64,000 bases of DNA from DATJCV01 sp963707665 (GTDB lineage: Bacteria > Pseudomonadota > Gammaproteobacteria > Burkholderiales > Burkholderiaceae_D), in the NCBI GenBank assembly GCA_963707665.1, contig CAVPQU010000024.1, positions 62,001 through 126,000 of the forward strand, given 5' to 3'. Of this stretch, positions 35,163 to 45,491 are shown one piece after another; position 1 is the stretch's first letter, and the number at the start of each line of letters is the position of its first letter. Below the pieces are notes generated by a model, which was not told the origin of the DNA, did no database searches, and saw nothing but the letters and a program-made list of their open reading frames with translations. Position numbers and translations under genes: made by a program.

Positions 35163-36405
35163 TCAGTTGGTCGCCCGCACCGCACCCGTAATGTGCAAGG
35201 CGCCGATCGCGCCATGCATCTCGAGCGGCGCGATGCCCTCGCCGTGGGTGACGATGCCGCCGGCAGATCACCACTTCCTGCGCCGAGCCGCCGGGCTTGA
35301 TGCTCAGTCCGATCGCACTGAGCGTCGTGACCACGCCCTTGACCAGCGACTCGCCGGTGGCGCCGAAGGTCTCGATGCCGCGCAAGACTCGCAGCGTGCC
35401 GATCGGCTGGCTGATCTGCACGCCCACTGCACCGTCCGCATGCGTGGTAATGCGGTCGAATTCGGCCATATGCACCGTCCCGGCATACTGGTTGAAACCG
35501 CGCGCGCCCAGTCCGAAGGTCTCGATCGGCGCCATGACCTTGAGTTCATTGACGATGCCGAAATTGACAAAGCCGATGCCGCTGGGGCCGTAGGACGTGA
35601 TCTTGTCTTCGGCTTCCCAGCGGTCCACCGTCCCCCAGTTGTCCAGCACCATGTCGTTGACGCCATAGGTCACGACCGGCGCCAGATTGCGGACCGTATC
35701 GACATAGGCGCCATGTACCGTGAATACGCCGCCGGTGATGACATCCGGCGTGCCCGCCGCGATCCGGCCGTCGCTGTACACCGGCCCGGTTTCCAGCTCA
35801 TGCACGCTCAGGCGGCCCTTGTCGAAGCCCGGGCCGCTGACGAAGATGCCGCTGCCCAGCACCGGCGCGGCGGCGCGGCCGGCGGACAGGTCGACCAGGT
35901 TTGCCGTGATGCTCACCTGCTCGTCGGCCTGCATGTTCCACAGCGTGAAAGCGCCCTGGATAACCCGCACGCCGAACCCTGCCGGCCGCTCGCTTTGCCC
36001 ACGGGCATCGGCGGCAACCACATGCAGGCCATCGACCTCCACATGTCCGCTGCGCACCTTGTCGCGTGCCAGTAACTGCACCTGCCCTACCGTTACCACA
36101 TCCGTCAGGCGCAGGATGCCCAGGCTGTCGACGGCGGTGTCGTTGAAAATCGCCCGCCGCTCGACGGATGCCTCAAGACGAAGATGGCTCACCTCGTTAT
36201 CAGAAGACAGTTGCAGACCATCCTGCCCGGCCATGAACACCAACGTGGCCTGCTCGCCCTCGCCTTCGATCGCCTGACCGGGCGCCAGGCGTAGCGATGG
36301 TGCGTTGGCTAGATGGCCCTGCACCACAATTTTTTTCACATGAGCGCCTTTCAGCGCCGCGATCAGTTGCTCAGTGGTTGAAACCGATTGATGGTGCGAT
36401 GCCAT
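35163..36405 (-). CDS. Hypothetical repetitive beta-strand (probable beta-helix) protein, frameshift near the end
   Basis: About 413 aa after repair. No signal peptide. The sequence is a succession of short hydrophobic strands with G/N/D turns (LRLAPGQAIEGEGEQATLVF, GSGIFVSGPGFDKGRLSV, GVNDMVLDNWGTVDRWEAED, GAVGVQISQPIGTLRVLRGI), the look of a right-handed parallel beta-helix. A +1 near 35262 breaks the last 35 codons; repaired, it ends GIVTHGEGIAPLEMHGAIGA...VRATN. No enzyme motif is visible. It could be a cytoplasmic or type I-like secreted protein; no partner genes lie nearby. Confidence 0.6.
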
Positions 36406-36996
36406 TGCGAACTCCTATGCTGGATAGACGAGCGATCTTGATGTGCGCCACCGCTGCTGGAACGGCACTCGGCAGGCAGTTAACGCCCCTGATTTGCCAG
36501 TTCCGGATCGGCGATCACCGCCCTCCAAGAAGCACGCCGCATCATCGCCGCCGGGCCATGCGCGAATGCCGGCAGGACTTGGGTGGCTTGTCCCTCTGGA
36601 TCGAGGAACTGGATGGTGTCAATTTCAAAACGCGCAACGGTGCCCGTGACACGCTGCTGAGCTTTTACAGTCTAGTTCAAAGAATGGAAGGCATGGCCGG
36701 CTAGTGATCGTGAATTGTGCTTGAGCAATCGGCGGCCAAGCTGGCAAGCGGCGTTCAAGCGCATTGCAAAAACATCCCGTTTCGGCACGCTCCGATATAG
36801 AGAGGACGGCTCGCGCGCCGCTGCATTCCGGTTAGGCAAGCGCCCGATCGATTCGAGCCACCGCCGCATATTGCCGTGCGCTTGCGGGTATTCGTTAAAA
36901 TGACGGGGCTTTCGGCGGTAGCGTGCGCACAGAAACGACGCACCTGACGCGATCAACATTCCCTTGCAACCTTGTCTCGAGATTGGTAACCCCTTC
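36406..36996. other. Intergenic region without recognisable gene
   Basis: About 590 nt. A frame ending at 36704 (tail DTLLSFYSLVQRMEGMAG) is open but shows no family features or ribosome site. The LOG promoter should lie near the right end. Confidence 0.45.
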
Positions 36997-37593
36997 ATGA
37001 AATCGATTTGCATCTATTGCGGCTCTGCCGTTGGCGCCTCCCCGGTGTATGCGCAGGCTGCGCGCCAGTTGGCGCAAGGCATGGTGGCCAACAACATCGG
37101 CCTGGTCTACGGCGGCGGCAACATCGGCCTGATGGGCGTGATCGCCAGCGAAGTCATGCGCCTGGGCGGCGAAGCTACCGGCGTGATTCCGAAGGCGCTG
37201 CTGGACAAGGAGATCGGCCATCTCGGCCTGACCCGGCTGCATATCGTCAAGGACATGCACGAACGCAAGGCCATGATGGCGGAACTGTCGGATGGCTTCA
37301 TCGCGATGCCGGGCGGGGTCGGCACGCTGGAAGAGTTGTTCGAAGTGTTCACCTGGTTCCAGCTCGGGCTGCACGACAAGCCGATCGGGCTGCTGAACGT
37401 GAGTGGTTTCTATGACGGCTTAATCCAATTCATCCAGCATCTGGTCAGCGAACAATTCCTGAAGGCGAACCAGGCTGGTTTCCTGATGCACGAAGCCGAG
37501 CCGGCGACGCTGCTGGCGCGCTTCACGTCCTACGTGCCGAAGTATTACGACAAGTTCCTGGACCAGGATACGGCGGGTGAAATCCTGCGTTAG
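36997..37593 (+). CDS. LOG family protein (TIGR00730), nucleotide 5'-monophosphate phosphoribohydrolase
   Basis: 198 aa. Starts MKSICIYCGSAVGASPVYA. It carries GGGNIGLMG and the signature PGGVGTLEELFEVFTW, which hold the nucleotide-binding and catalytic residues. LOG proteins cleave the N-glycosidic bond of nucleoside monophosphates, such as cytokinin ribotides or other purine and pyrimidine NMPs. The start at 36997 is preferred over an in-frame ATG 11 codons upstream because the Rossmann fold begins here. Single gene. Confidence 0.9.
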   Translation: MKSICIYCGSAVGASPVYAQAARQLAQGMVANNIGLVYGGGNIGLMGVIASEVMRLGGEATGVIPKALLDKEIGHLGLTRLHIVKDMHERKAMMAELSDGFIAMPGGVGTLEELFEVFTWFQLGLHDKPIGLLNVSGFYDGLIQFIQHLVSEQFLKANQAGFLMHEAEPATLLARFTSYVPKYYDKFLDQDTAGEILR

Positions 37594-37619
37594 CGTCCTG
37601 CAGACCTGTCAGATAAGTG

Positions 37620-37679
37620 GGAGTATGTTGTAAATACTGCCATTTATCCGGCGGAAAAAGCCTTGCTGTTAGGGAGTAT
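37620..37679 (+). repeat. Paired GGAGTAT element, copy B
   Basis: GGAGTATGTTG at 37620 and GGGAGTATC (GGAG at 37673), 53 nt apart, starting 27 nt after the LOG stop. The first motif lies inside an imperfect hairpin GATAAGTGG/CCATTTATC (37612-37620 with 37640-37648). Confidence 0.75.
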
Positions 37680-37687
37680 CTGACTCT

Positions 37688-38930
37688 CTATCCAGCCAGC
37701 GCCTGACTGAAATCCTCCAGCAGATCGGCGCGGTCCTCGATCCCGATCGACACCCGGATCAGCGATTCGGCGATACCCATGGCGGCGCGCCGCTCGCGCC
37801 CCATCTCGTGGAAGATGGTGTGCGCGACCGGGATCACCAGGGTGCGCGTGTCGCCCAGATTGCTGGCGGCGATACCCAGCTGCAAGCGGTTCAGGTAATC
37901 GAAGCAATCGATGCCTGCGGCCAGCTCGAAGCTGAACAGGCTGCCACAGGCGCGGAACAGTTCGCGCGCCAGCGCATGTTGCGGATGCGACGGCAAGCCC
38001 GGGTAATGCACCGCCGCCACCCGCGAATCGGCTTCCAGCATCTGCGCCACCGCCAGCGCGCTGGCGCAGGAACGCTCCATGCGCAAGGCGATGGTTTCGG
38101 CGCCGACCGCCAGGTGATGGGCCGCCTCCGGCCCCAGTGCGGCGCCGAAGTCGCGCAAGGCCTTGGCGCGGATTTGCGCAATGCCCCACTGCTGCGGCAC
38201 AAAACGCTTGTAGGTTTCGTAAATGTTCGGATAGGCGCTCCAGTCGTACAGGCCGGTATCGGTCAGGCTGCCGCCCAAGCGCGATGCCGTGGCCGCCGAT
38301 CGACTTGGTCAGCGCGTTGACCACCAGCCCGGCGCCGACCGTCTTCGGCTGGAACAAATAGGGCGAGGTCATCGTGTTATCGACCACGTACAGGATGCCC
38401 CGTTGGCGGCACAGTTCGCCGATGCGGCGCAGGTCGGCGACCTGGGTACGCGGGTTGGCGATGGTTTCGACGAACACCAGGCGCGTTGCCGGCGTGATCG
38501 CCGCTTCCACCTGCGCCACATCGGTGGCGTCCACCAATGAAACTTGTGCGCCCTGCCCGCCCACGGTCTGCCACAGGCTGTTGGTATTGCCGAACAGGAA
38601 GGCCGATGACACCACGTGATCGCCGGCGCGCAGCAGCGCCTGCGCCACTGCTCCGATCGCCGCCATGCCGGTGGAAAAACAGACCGTGGCAAGGCCGTCC
38701 TCCATCTTCGTGATCTTGTCTTCCAGCGCCGACACCGTCGGGTTGCCCTGCCTGCCGTAGCGGTAGCCGGGCTGCTTGCCCTGGAACACCGCCGCCAGCT
38801 CGCGCGCATCCTCATAGCCGAAAGTCACCGAGGTATGCACCGGCTTGTGCACCGAGCCATGCTCGATCTTCTTTTGCCGGTCGTTATGCAGGATGGTGGT
38901 GGTAAAGCCGTAGCGCTTGGTCGTGTTCAT
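37688..38930 (-). CDS. Cystathionine gamma-synthase family PLP enzyme, frameshifted
   Basis: About 413 aa after repair. Cys/Met-metabolism fold type I enzyme: YRYGRQGNPTVSALEDKI, FSTGMAAIGAVAQALL, VVDNTMTSPYLFQP (PLP-binding Asp), and the PLP lysine in ALTKSIGGHG. The frame breaks in the CCC at 38274-38276; dropping one base gives GGHGIALGGSLTDTGLYDW. The C-terminal part (TIFHEMGRERRAAMGIAESL) contains the conserved Arg region. Reaction: gamma- or beta-replacement on an activated homoserine or cysteine; the exact substrate is not certain. It follows purF. Confidence 0.85.
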
Positions 38931-39043
38931 GGTGGTATGGGGTTGGATGAACGCACCAGCGGCCATGGCGGCAGGCTCGCTTCCGGTGGGCGGCGTTCGG
39001 CTGAGTTCAGGTCACTTTGCGGCTGGCGTTTGGGTTGGCTGCC

Positions 39044-40561
39044 TCAGTCAACTTGCGCCAGGTTCAGGTTCAATTGCGAACGGACCAGTTCTTCGCTATC
39101 CGGTTTGGGGTTATTGCGCGCGAATTCGATGCGGTCGAGATATTCGCGCGAAATGTCGCCGGTGACATAGCGGCCGTCGAAGCAGGAAGCCTCGAAGTTT
39201 TCCAGCGCCGGATTGACATCCGAAATGGAACGCTTCAGCGCATCGATATCCTGATACACCAGCGCGTCCGCCGTGATTTCCCGGCACACTTCGTCCTCGC
39301 TGCGGCCATGCGCGATCAGCTCGTTGCGGCTCGGCATGTCGATGCCATACACGTTCGGGTATTTGACCGGTGGCGCGGCCGAGGCGAAGATCACCTTGCG
39401 GGCGCCGGCATCGCGCGCCATCTGCACGATTTCGCGGCTGGTGGTGCCGCGCACGATCGAATCATCGATCAGCAGCACGTTCTTGCCCTTGAATTCCTGC
39501 CCGATCGCATTCAGCTTCTGGCGCACCGACTTGCGCCGCATGGCCTGCCCCGGCATCAGGAAGGTACGGCCGATATAGCGATTCTTGATGAAGCCCTCGC
39601 GATAGTCGAGGCTCAGCTCGCCGGCCAGCTCCATCGCCGCCGGCCGCGACGAATCGGGAATCGGCATGACCACGTCGATGTCGCCGGTGGACAGCTCGCG
39701 CTTGATCTTGGCGGCCAGGTATTCACCCATTTTCAGGCGCGTTGCGTACACCGAGGCGCCGTCGATGATCGAGTCCGGGCGCGCCAGATAGACATATTCG
39801 AACGCGCAGGGATTCAGGCTCGGATTGTCCGCGCATTGCTGCTGGTACAGCTTGCCGTCGAGGTCGATGAAAATCGCTTCGCCCGGCAGCACGTCGCGTA
39901 AAAAATGGAAACCCAGGCCGTCCAGCGCCACCGATTCGCTGGCGACCACATACTCGATGCCGCGCTCGGTATCCTGAAAGCCGATGCAAAGCGGCCGGAT
40001 GCCGAACGGATCACGAAACGCCAGCAAGCCGTAGCCGGCGATCTGCGCCACCACCGCGTATGAGCCGCGCACCCGCTTGTGCAAGGCGCCCACCGCCTGG
40101 AACAGGGTCGACGGGTCGAGCGAATAGCCGCTGGTCGCTTCCTGGATTTCATGCGCCAGCACGTTCAGCAGCACCTCGGTGTCGGAATCGGTATTGATGT
40201 GGCGGCGGTCGTTCTTGAACATCTCGATCTTGAGCTGTTCCCAATTGGTCAGATTGCCGTTGTGCGCGAGGATGATGCCGAACGGCGCATTCACATAGAA
40301 CGGCTGCGCTTCCTCGGCGCTGTCGGAACCGGCGGTCGGATAGCGCACCTGGCCGATGCCCGAATTGCCCGGCAGCGAACGCATGTTACGGGTGCGAAAG
40401 ACGTCGCGCACCAGGCCGTTGGCCTTGTGCATCGAAAAGCCGTTGCCATGACTGGTGGCGATCCCGGCCGCGTCCTGGCCGCGGTGCTGCAACAGCAGCA
40501 GCGCGTCATAGATCAGCTGATTGGCGGGATGATGGGAAAAAACACCGACGATGCCACACAT
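39044..40561 (-). CDS. purF: Amidophosphoribosyltransferase
   Basis: 505 aa. First committed step of purine synthesis: PRPP plus glutamine to phosphoribosylamine. N-terminal Ntn glutaminase with catalytic Cys2 (MCGIVGVFSH). The C-terminal phosphoribosyltransferase domain has the PRPP loop VLLIDDSIVRGTTSREIV. It is 35 bp after cvpA in the conserved cvpA-purF order and is intact. Confidence 0.98.
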   Translation of the reverse strand: MCGIVGVFSHHPANQLIYDALLLLQHRGQDAAGIATSHGNGFSMHKANGLVRDVFRTRNMRSLPGNSGIGQVRYPTAGSDSAEEAQPFYVNAPFGIILAHNGNLTNWEQLKIEMFKNDRRHINTDSDTEVLLNVLAHEIQEATSGYSLDPSTLFQAVGALHKRVRGSYAVVAQIAGYGLLAFRDPFGIRPLCIGFQDTERGIEYVVASESVALDGLGFHFLRDVLPGEAIFIDLDGKLYQQQCADNPSLNPCAFEYVYLARPDSIIDGASVYATRLKMGEYLAAKIKRELSTGDIDVVMPIPDSSRPAAMELAGELSLDYREGFIKNRYIGRTFLMPGQAMRRKSVRQKLNAIGQEFKGKNVLLIDDSIVRGTTSREIVQMARDAGARKVIFASAAPPVKYPNVYGIDMPSRNELIAHGRSEDEVCREITADALVYQDIDALKRSISDVNPALENFEASCFDGRYVTGDISREYLDRIEFARNNPKPDSEELVRSQLNLNLAQVD

Positions 40562-40596
40562 GGTGGACTCCTAAACTAAGACAAGATGAAAACGCT

Positions 40597-41085
40597 TTAA
40601 AACCGAACATGCTGCGCAAACTGGCCCGGCAAATACGGCTGCACGGTGCGCGCCGCCGTCTCTGCCAATGGACTGAACAGCGCCTCGCGCCAGAACGCTT
40701 GCTGTGGAATGGCGGTCATGCCGCACAGGAGAACCGTGGCCACCACGATCAGCATGCCGCGCGCCAGTCCAAACAGGCCGCCCAGGCCGCGATCGGCCAG
40801 GCTCAATCCGCTCGCCTTGATGGCCGCATCGATCGCCAGCATCAGCAATCCCATCAGCAGGCGGCAACCGATGAACAGCGCGATGAAGGCGACGATCAGG
40901 CGCATCGTGCTGCCGGGGATCATGTCGGGCAACAAGTGCGCCAGTTGTTCGCCGTAGGCATTGGCAACCACGAACGAGACCACCCAGCTCAGCAACGACA
41001 GGATTTCCTTGACCAGCCCGCGCATGGTGCTGATCAGCACCGAGCAGGCCAGCACGAACAGCACCAGGTAATCGAAAATCGTCAC
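40597..41085 (-). CDS. cvpA: CvpA family membrane protein
   Basis: 162 aa with four hydrophobic segments. Starts IFDYLVLFVLACSVLISTMRGL and has the conserved E-I-L-S-L-x-x-W (KEILSLLSWVVSFVVANAYG). CvpA is needed for colicin V export in E. coli and for envelope stress tolerance in several bacteria; its molecular role is not settled. It lies between the SPOR protein and purF. Confidence 0.93.
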   Translation of the reverse strand: MTIFDYLVLFVLACSVLISTMRGLVKEILSLLSWVVSFVVANAYGEQLAHLLPDMIPGSTMRLIVAFIALFIGCRLLMGLLMLAIDAAIKASGLSLADRGLGGLFGLARGMLIVVATVLLCGMTAIPQQAFWREALFSPLAETAARTVQPYLPGQFAQHVRF

Positions 41086-41122
41086 CGCGGGATCAAGAGA
41101 CGGATGATGTCAATGGCGTCGA

Positions 41123-42028
41123 TCAAGCCGGCACCAAGGTGCCATTCAGCCCCAGTTTGACCAGCCGGGCACGCATCTGTTCGGCTTCGTCGTGATTCGC
41201 AAACGGACCGACCCGGACGCGGATACGGTCGCCGGACGCGGTCGCGACTTTCTGCGTGTAGGACGCGATGCCAGCCTGCGTCAACTTGCCGCGCAGCTCG
41301 CCGACCTTGTCGGCCGATGCCAGCGCCGCCACCTGCACCACGAATTTCCCGGACTTGCCCTCCACCGCCTTCGGGCTCGCCGCCGGCACATCGAATTTCC
41401 CTTCGAGGATGGCTTTGGCGCGTGCCGCATCGTCCACCTTGACGGCCGCCAGCGCGGGCGTGGCCGCTTTCGCCTGCTCCGGCTTGGGTGCTGGCTTGGC
41501 TGGCGCCGCTTCCGGCGCCATGCGCGTGAACCGGGGCGCGGTCGATGGCTGGCTCTGACACCGCCGGCTTGGCCTCCTCGCGTGCGGCGCTGGTCACCGG
41601 CGCGGCAGCCGCCAGAGACGGTTTGGTGGTGACGGCGGGCTCGATGATCTCTTCCGCCGCATCGAGGCTGCCCGTGCCGGCTTGGCCGGAGCGGGGTCAG
41701 GCAGCGCGGGAGCCTCGGGGGCTAGCGGCTTGTTCCTGGATGGAATCTGGATCGAAATATCGTTGGTCAGCGGCTTCGGTTCCGAATCCAGGATCATCGG
41801 CAAGCCGATCACCAAGGCCAGCACCAACGCCACTGCTCCGACCAGGCGCCGGCGTGCGCGCTTTTTTTCGGGGAGCGCCGGATCGACCGGTTCCCGCTTG
41901 CTGGTGCTCGCCTTGCGCTTGGCGCGGCTGCGCGCGGAACTCGGTTCCTGCTCCGGGCGTGAGTAAAACTCGTCCCCGCCAGGGGCGGAGTCCGGCTTGT
42001 TTTTGCGGAAGAACGGAAACCAGCTCAT
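41123..42028 (-). CDS. dedD: SPOR domain protein, DedD-like, two frameshifts
   Basis: Inner-membrane protein with a short cytoplasmic N-terminus (MSWFPFFRKN...), one transmembrane helix (LVGAVALVLALVIGLPMIL), a Pro/Ala/Lys-rich linker and a C-terminal SPOR domain (GKFVVQVAALASADKVGELRG ... RIRVRVGPFANHDEAEQM) that binds denuded septal peptidoglycan. The frame changes near 41685 (a missing base) and 41532 (an extra G; repair gives DRAPFTRMAPEAAP). Both lie in the linker. Order folC-dedD-cvpA-purF matches E. coli and supports the call. Confidence 0.82.
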
Positions 42029-42047
42029 GCGATATCAGGGCAATGCG

Positions 42048-43367
42048 TCAATGGTGTTCCTCGGCACGGCGCGCCTGCAGGACGCCGGCAACTGTCACGA
42101 ACGATCCGAAGACCACAATTCTATCATTCTGCCCGGCACGCCGGCGGGCATCGGCGTAGGCCGCGGCCGGGTCCGGGAAACGGGTGATCGAGACCTTGGC
42201 GGAGGCCTTGTCGCAGGGCGTCACCCCGGCCGCCAGCAGTTCCTGCTCGATCTGCGCCGCCGTTGCCGCTCGCGGCAACGGCAGATCGGTCACACACCAG
42301 TGATCGATGCGATCCTTGAAAGCAGCGGCGATGCCGCGGATATCCTTGTCCTGCATGGCGCCGAATACCGCAAAGGTGTAGGGGAAATAGCCCATGTTGT
42401 CGAGGCTGGCCGCCAGCGCCGCCGCCGCATGCGGATTGTGGGCGACGTCGAGGACCACCAGCGGCTGGCCCGGCAACACCTGGAAGCGGGCCGGCAGGTC
42501 AACCATCACCAGGCCATTGCGCACTTCCTGGCCGCTGACCGGCAGTCGCATGCGCAGCGCTTCCAGCGCGGCCAGCGCCGCCGAGGCGTTCAATAGCTGG
42601 TTGGCGCCGCGCAAGGCCGGAAAATCGAGCGCATTGCGGCGCTGGCCGCGGCCGCCGTAATTCCACTGCTGCTTGTCGCCGGTGTAATTGAAATCACGGG
42701 TGACCAGCCAGAGGTCGGCGCCGATCGCTTCGGCATGATCGATCAGCGATTGCGGCGGCACCGGATCGCTGCAGATCGCGGTGCGGCCGGCGCGGAAGAT
42801 GCCGGCCTTCTCGAAACCGATCGCCTCGCGCGTATTGCCAAGGTAGGCCGCGTGGTCGATATCGATGCTGGTGACGATGGCGACGTCGGCATCGATCACG
42901 TTCACGGCATCCAGCCGGCCGCCCAGGCCGACTTCCAGGATCACCGCATCCAGCTTGGCGTCGGCGAACAGCTTCAGTGCCGCCAGCGTGGTGAATTCAA
43001 AATAGGTCAGCGAAACCTCGCCGCGCGCCGCTTCGACCTGTGCAAACGCGGTCAGCAGCGCGGCGTCGGATACCGACTCGCCATCGAGGCGCACCCGTTC
43101 GTTGAAATCGAGCAGGTGCGGCGAGGTGTACAAGCCCACGCGGTATCTGGCGCGCAACAGAATCGATTCCAGAAAGGCACAGGTCGAGCCCTTGCCGTTG
43201 GTGCCGCCGACCGTGATGACGGGGCAGCTGAATTGGATATCGAGCCGCTCCTTGACCTGCGCCACCCGCTCCAGCCCGAGCTCGATGGCGACCGGATGGC
43301 GGCTTTCCAGAAGCGCCAGCCATTCGGCCAGCGTGGCGGGAAGATCGATGCTTGCTTGGGTGCTCAT
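42048..43367 (-). CDS. folC: Bifunctional dihydrofolate/tetrahydrofolate synthase
   Basis: 439 aa Mur-ligase-fold enzyme adding glutamate to dihydropteroate and to folates. ATP loop TVGGTNGKGSTCAF near residue 54, then YTSPHLLDFNERV (substrate loop) and VFVEVGLGGRLDAVN-type (VILEVGLGGRLDAVNVID). The C-terminal domain has VLDVAHNPHAAAAL. It is 20 bp before dedD and 93 bp after accD in the same direction. Confidence 0.97.
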   Translation of the reverse strand: MSTQASIDLPATLAEWLALLESRHPVAIELGLERVAQVKERLDIQFSCPVITVGGTNGKGSTCAFLESILLRARYRVGLYTSPHLLDFNERVRLDGESVSDAALLTAFAQVEAARGEVSLTYFEFTTLAALKLFADAKLDAVILEVGLGGRLDAVNVIDADVAIVTSIDIDHAAYLGNTREAIGFEKAGIFRAGRTAICSDPVPPQSLIDHAEAIGADLWLVTRDFNYTGDKQQWNYGGRGQRRNALDFPALRGANQLLNASAALAALEALRMRLPVSGQEVRNGLVMVDLPARFQVLPGQPLVVLDVAHNPHAAAALAASLDNMGYFPYTFAVFGAMQDKDIRGIAAAFKDRIDHWCVTDLPLPRAATAAQIEQELLAAGVTPCDKASAKVSITRFPDPAAAYADARRRAGQNDRIVVFGSFVTVAGVLQARRAEEHH

Positions 43368-43459
43368 GATGGCTCAGCGTACTTCAAATTCGGTGGGTGA
43401 CGAATCGCAGCGCAGCCTGGACGCCGCGCGGACGATTCGAACAAGGATTGGTCAGCGCT

Positions 43460-44335
43460 TCAGGTCACGGCGTCGGCCGCCTGGTTCTGCAGCAAGGCCA
43501 GCAGGCGTGCCACCTCCTCGCGCATGTGGCGGCGGTCGACAATCATGTCGATCGCGCCCTTCTGCAGCAGGAATTCGGCGCGCTGGAAGCCTTCCGGCAA
43601 TTTTTCGCGCACGGTGTTTTCGATCACGCGCGGGCCGGCAAAGCCGATCAGCGCCTTCGGCTCGGCGATCACGACGTCGCCCATGAAGGCGAACGAGGCG
43701 GAGACGCCGCCCATGGTCGGATCGGTCAGGATGCTGATGAACGGCAGTTTTTGCGCCGACAGCTTGGTCAGCATCGCCGTGGTTTTCGCCATTTGCATCA
43801 GCGACAGCAAGCCTTCCTGCATGCGGGCGCCGCCGGTGGCGGTGATGCAAATGAACGGTACTTTCTGTTCCAGCGCGTTCTGCGCGCCGCGCGCGAAGCG
43901 CTCGCCGACCACCGAACCCATCGACCCGCCCATGAACTCGAATTCAAAGCACGCCACCACCACCGGAATGGTCATGATCGCGCCGCCCAGCACCACCATG
44001 GCGTCGGTTTCGCCGGTGGCTTCGATCGCTGCCTTCAGGCGATCCGGGTATTTCTTGCTGTCCTTGAATTTCAGGGTATCGATCGGCAGTGCGCTCTGGC
44101 CGATTTCATAGCGGCCGCCCTCGTCGAGCAAGGCGTCGAGCCGGTCGCGCGCGCGAATGCGCATGTGGTGAGTGCATTTAGGGCAGACATGCTGATTCGA
44201 TTCCAGGTCGGTGCGATACAGCACCGCTTCGCAGGACGGGCATTTGACCCACAATCCTTCCGGAACCGATTTGCGGATGCCGCCCGCTTCGCTGCGCTGG
44301 ATGCGTGGCGGCAGTAGTTTTTCAAGCCAGCTCAT
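43460..44335 (-). CDS. accD: Acetyl-CoA carboxylase carboxyltransferase subunit beta
   Basis: 291 aa. Transfers carboxyl from biotin-BCCP to acetyl-CoA with AccA, the first step of fatty acid synthesis. The N-terminal zinc ribbon is C-x2-C ... C-x2-C (CPSCEAVLY, HVCPKCTHHM). The crotonase-fold core has FEFEFMGGSMGSVVGERF, TGGARMQEGLLSLMQMAKT and the GGVSASFAFMGDV oxyanion region. Placed between trpA and folC as in most betaproteobacteria. Confidence 0.97.
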   Translation of the reverse strand: MSWLEKLLPPRIQRSEAGGIRKSVPEGLWVKCPSCEAVLYRTDLESNQHVCPKCTHHMRIRARDRLDALLDEGGRYEIGQSALPIDTLKFKDSKKYPDRLKAAIEATGETDAMVVLGGAIMTIPVVVACFEFEFMGGSMGSVVGERFARGAQNALEQKVPFICITATGGARMQEGLLSLMQMAKTTAMLTKLSAQKLPFISILTDPTMGGVSASFAFMGDVVIAEPKALIGFAGPRVIENTVREKLPEGFQRAEFLLQKGAIDMIVDRRHMREEVARLLALLQNQAADAVT

Positions 44336-44493
44336 GGTGTTCTCTTTCTGGTTTTTTTCCCTGCCGAATTGTACAACGAGGGATGTTGCCGACGGCCCTG
44401 ACGGGCTTCAATGCAGACTCGCGCGCCGTGTTGAGGCCCGCGTGGTTGCCATCCCGAAAAATCCCCGGTAATGCAATAAAATCGGCTAACTAT

Positions 44494-44553
44494 GGAGTAT
44501 ATCTCTTAAATTGCCATTTAGCGCCCGTATTTAGACGCTTGCCATGGGAGTAT
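44494..44553 (+). repeat. Paired GGAGTAT element, copy C
   Basis: GGAGTATATC at 44494 and GGGAGTATTC (GGAG at 44547), 53 nt apart. The first motif lies in the stem-loop GCTAA.ATGG/CCAT.TTAGC (44485-44522). It shares CGCCCGTATTT with copy D. This is the only copy antisense to its nearest gene end (trpA stop at 44597). Confidence 0.72.
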
Positions 44554-44596
44554 TCAGGGCGATGACCGGTGCATGCGGATCCGGCGGCACACGCCG

Positions 44597-45394
44597 CTAC
44601 TGATCCAGCGCCTGGCGGATGCCGGCCAGGAATGTTTGCGCCGCCTGCACTGCCTGCGCGCGCGGCGTGTTTTCCATTTCCTGGATGATGCGGCTGCCGA
44701 TGACCACCGCGTCCGCCACGGCCGCGATTGCGCGCGCAGTAGCGGCGTCGCGTATGCCGAAGCCGACGCCAATCGGCAGTTTGACCTGTTCGCGAATGGC
44801 GGCGACCCGCTCTGCCACCTCCGCAGTATCGATGTGGCCGGCGCCGGTCACGCCCTTCAGCGACACATAATACGTAAAGCCGCTGCCCAGCCGCGCCACT
44901 TGGCGGATGCGCTCGGCGGTCGAGGTGGGCGCCAACAGGAAGATCGGATCCAGCCCGCAGCGCTGCATCTGCGCGGTGAATTCTTCGCATTCCTCCGGCG
45001 GATAATCGACCACGATGGTGCCGTCGACGCCGGCCGCCTGCGCCGCCTGCACGAACTGGCTTTGCCCCATGCGCTCGACCGGGTTGGCATACCCCATCAG
45101 CACCACCGGCGTGGTCGCGTTGGTTTTGCGGAATTCGGCAACATACTCCAAGACTTTGTGCAGCGTGACGCCGGCCGCCAGCGCCCGTTCGGAAGCGCGC
45201 TGAATCACCGGACCTTCCGCCATCGGGTCGGAAAACGGCACGCCGAGCTCCAGGATGTCGGCGCCGCCGGCCACCAGCGCATGCATCAGCGGCACCGTCA
45301 GTTCCGGCGCCGGATCGCCGGCGGTGATGAAGGGAATCAGCGCTTTTTTATTGCTGGCCGCCAATGCGGCGAAAGTGGATTGGATTCGGGACAT
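44597..45394 (-). CDS. trpA: Tryptophan synthase alpha chain
   Basis: 265 aa TIM barrel that cleaves indole-3-glycerol phosphate and channels indole to TrpB. Catalytic Glu in LELGVPFSDPMAEGPVIQ, the loop VLMGYANPVERMG, and catalytic Asp in VDGTIVVDYPPEE are present. The phosphate-binding GVGFGIRDAATA is intact. It is separated from trpB by 263 bp that carry a palindromic repeat, so cotranscription may be affected. Confidence 0.97.
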   Translation of the reverse strand: MSRIQSTFAALAASNKKALIPFITAGDPAPELTVPLMHALVAGGADILELGVPFSDPMAEGPVIQRASERALAAGVTLHKVLEYVAEFRKTNATTPVVLMGYANPVERMGQSQFVQAAQAAGVDGTIVVDYPPEECEEFTAQMQRCGLDPIFLLAPTSTAERIRQVARLGSGFTYYVSLKGVTGAGHIDTAEVAERVAAIREQVKLPIGVGFGIRDAATARAIAAVADAVVIGSRIIQEMENTPRAQAVQAAQTFLAGIRQALDQ

Positions 45395-45491
45395 GGTGTT
45401 TTTTTAAATTGATGATGGAATGGTCATTCGATCGAAGGAATGTTGTCGGGTACGGCACGCCACTGCATGCTGCGGCTGCCTGCCATCTCTT

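Noticed and set aside
36297..36704. A 135-codon plus-strand frame before the LOG gene
   Set aside because: It overlaps the start of the beta-helix gene, has no ribosome site and no recognisable domain.
37620..37679. Two short direct repeats around a spacer as a minimal CRISPR array
   Set aside because: The repeat core is 7-11 bp, each locus has one spacer only, copies are spread over the chromosome, and no cas gene is present.
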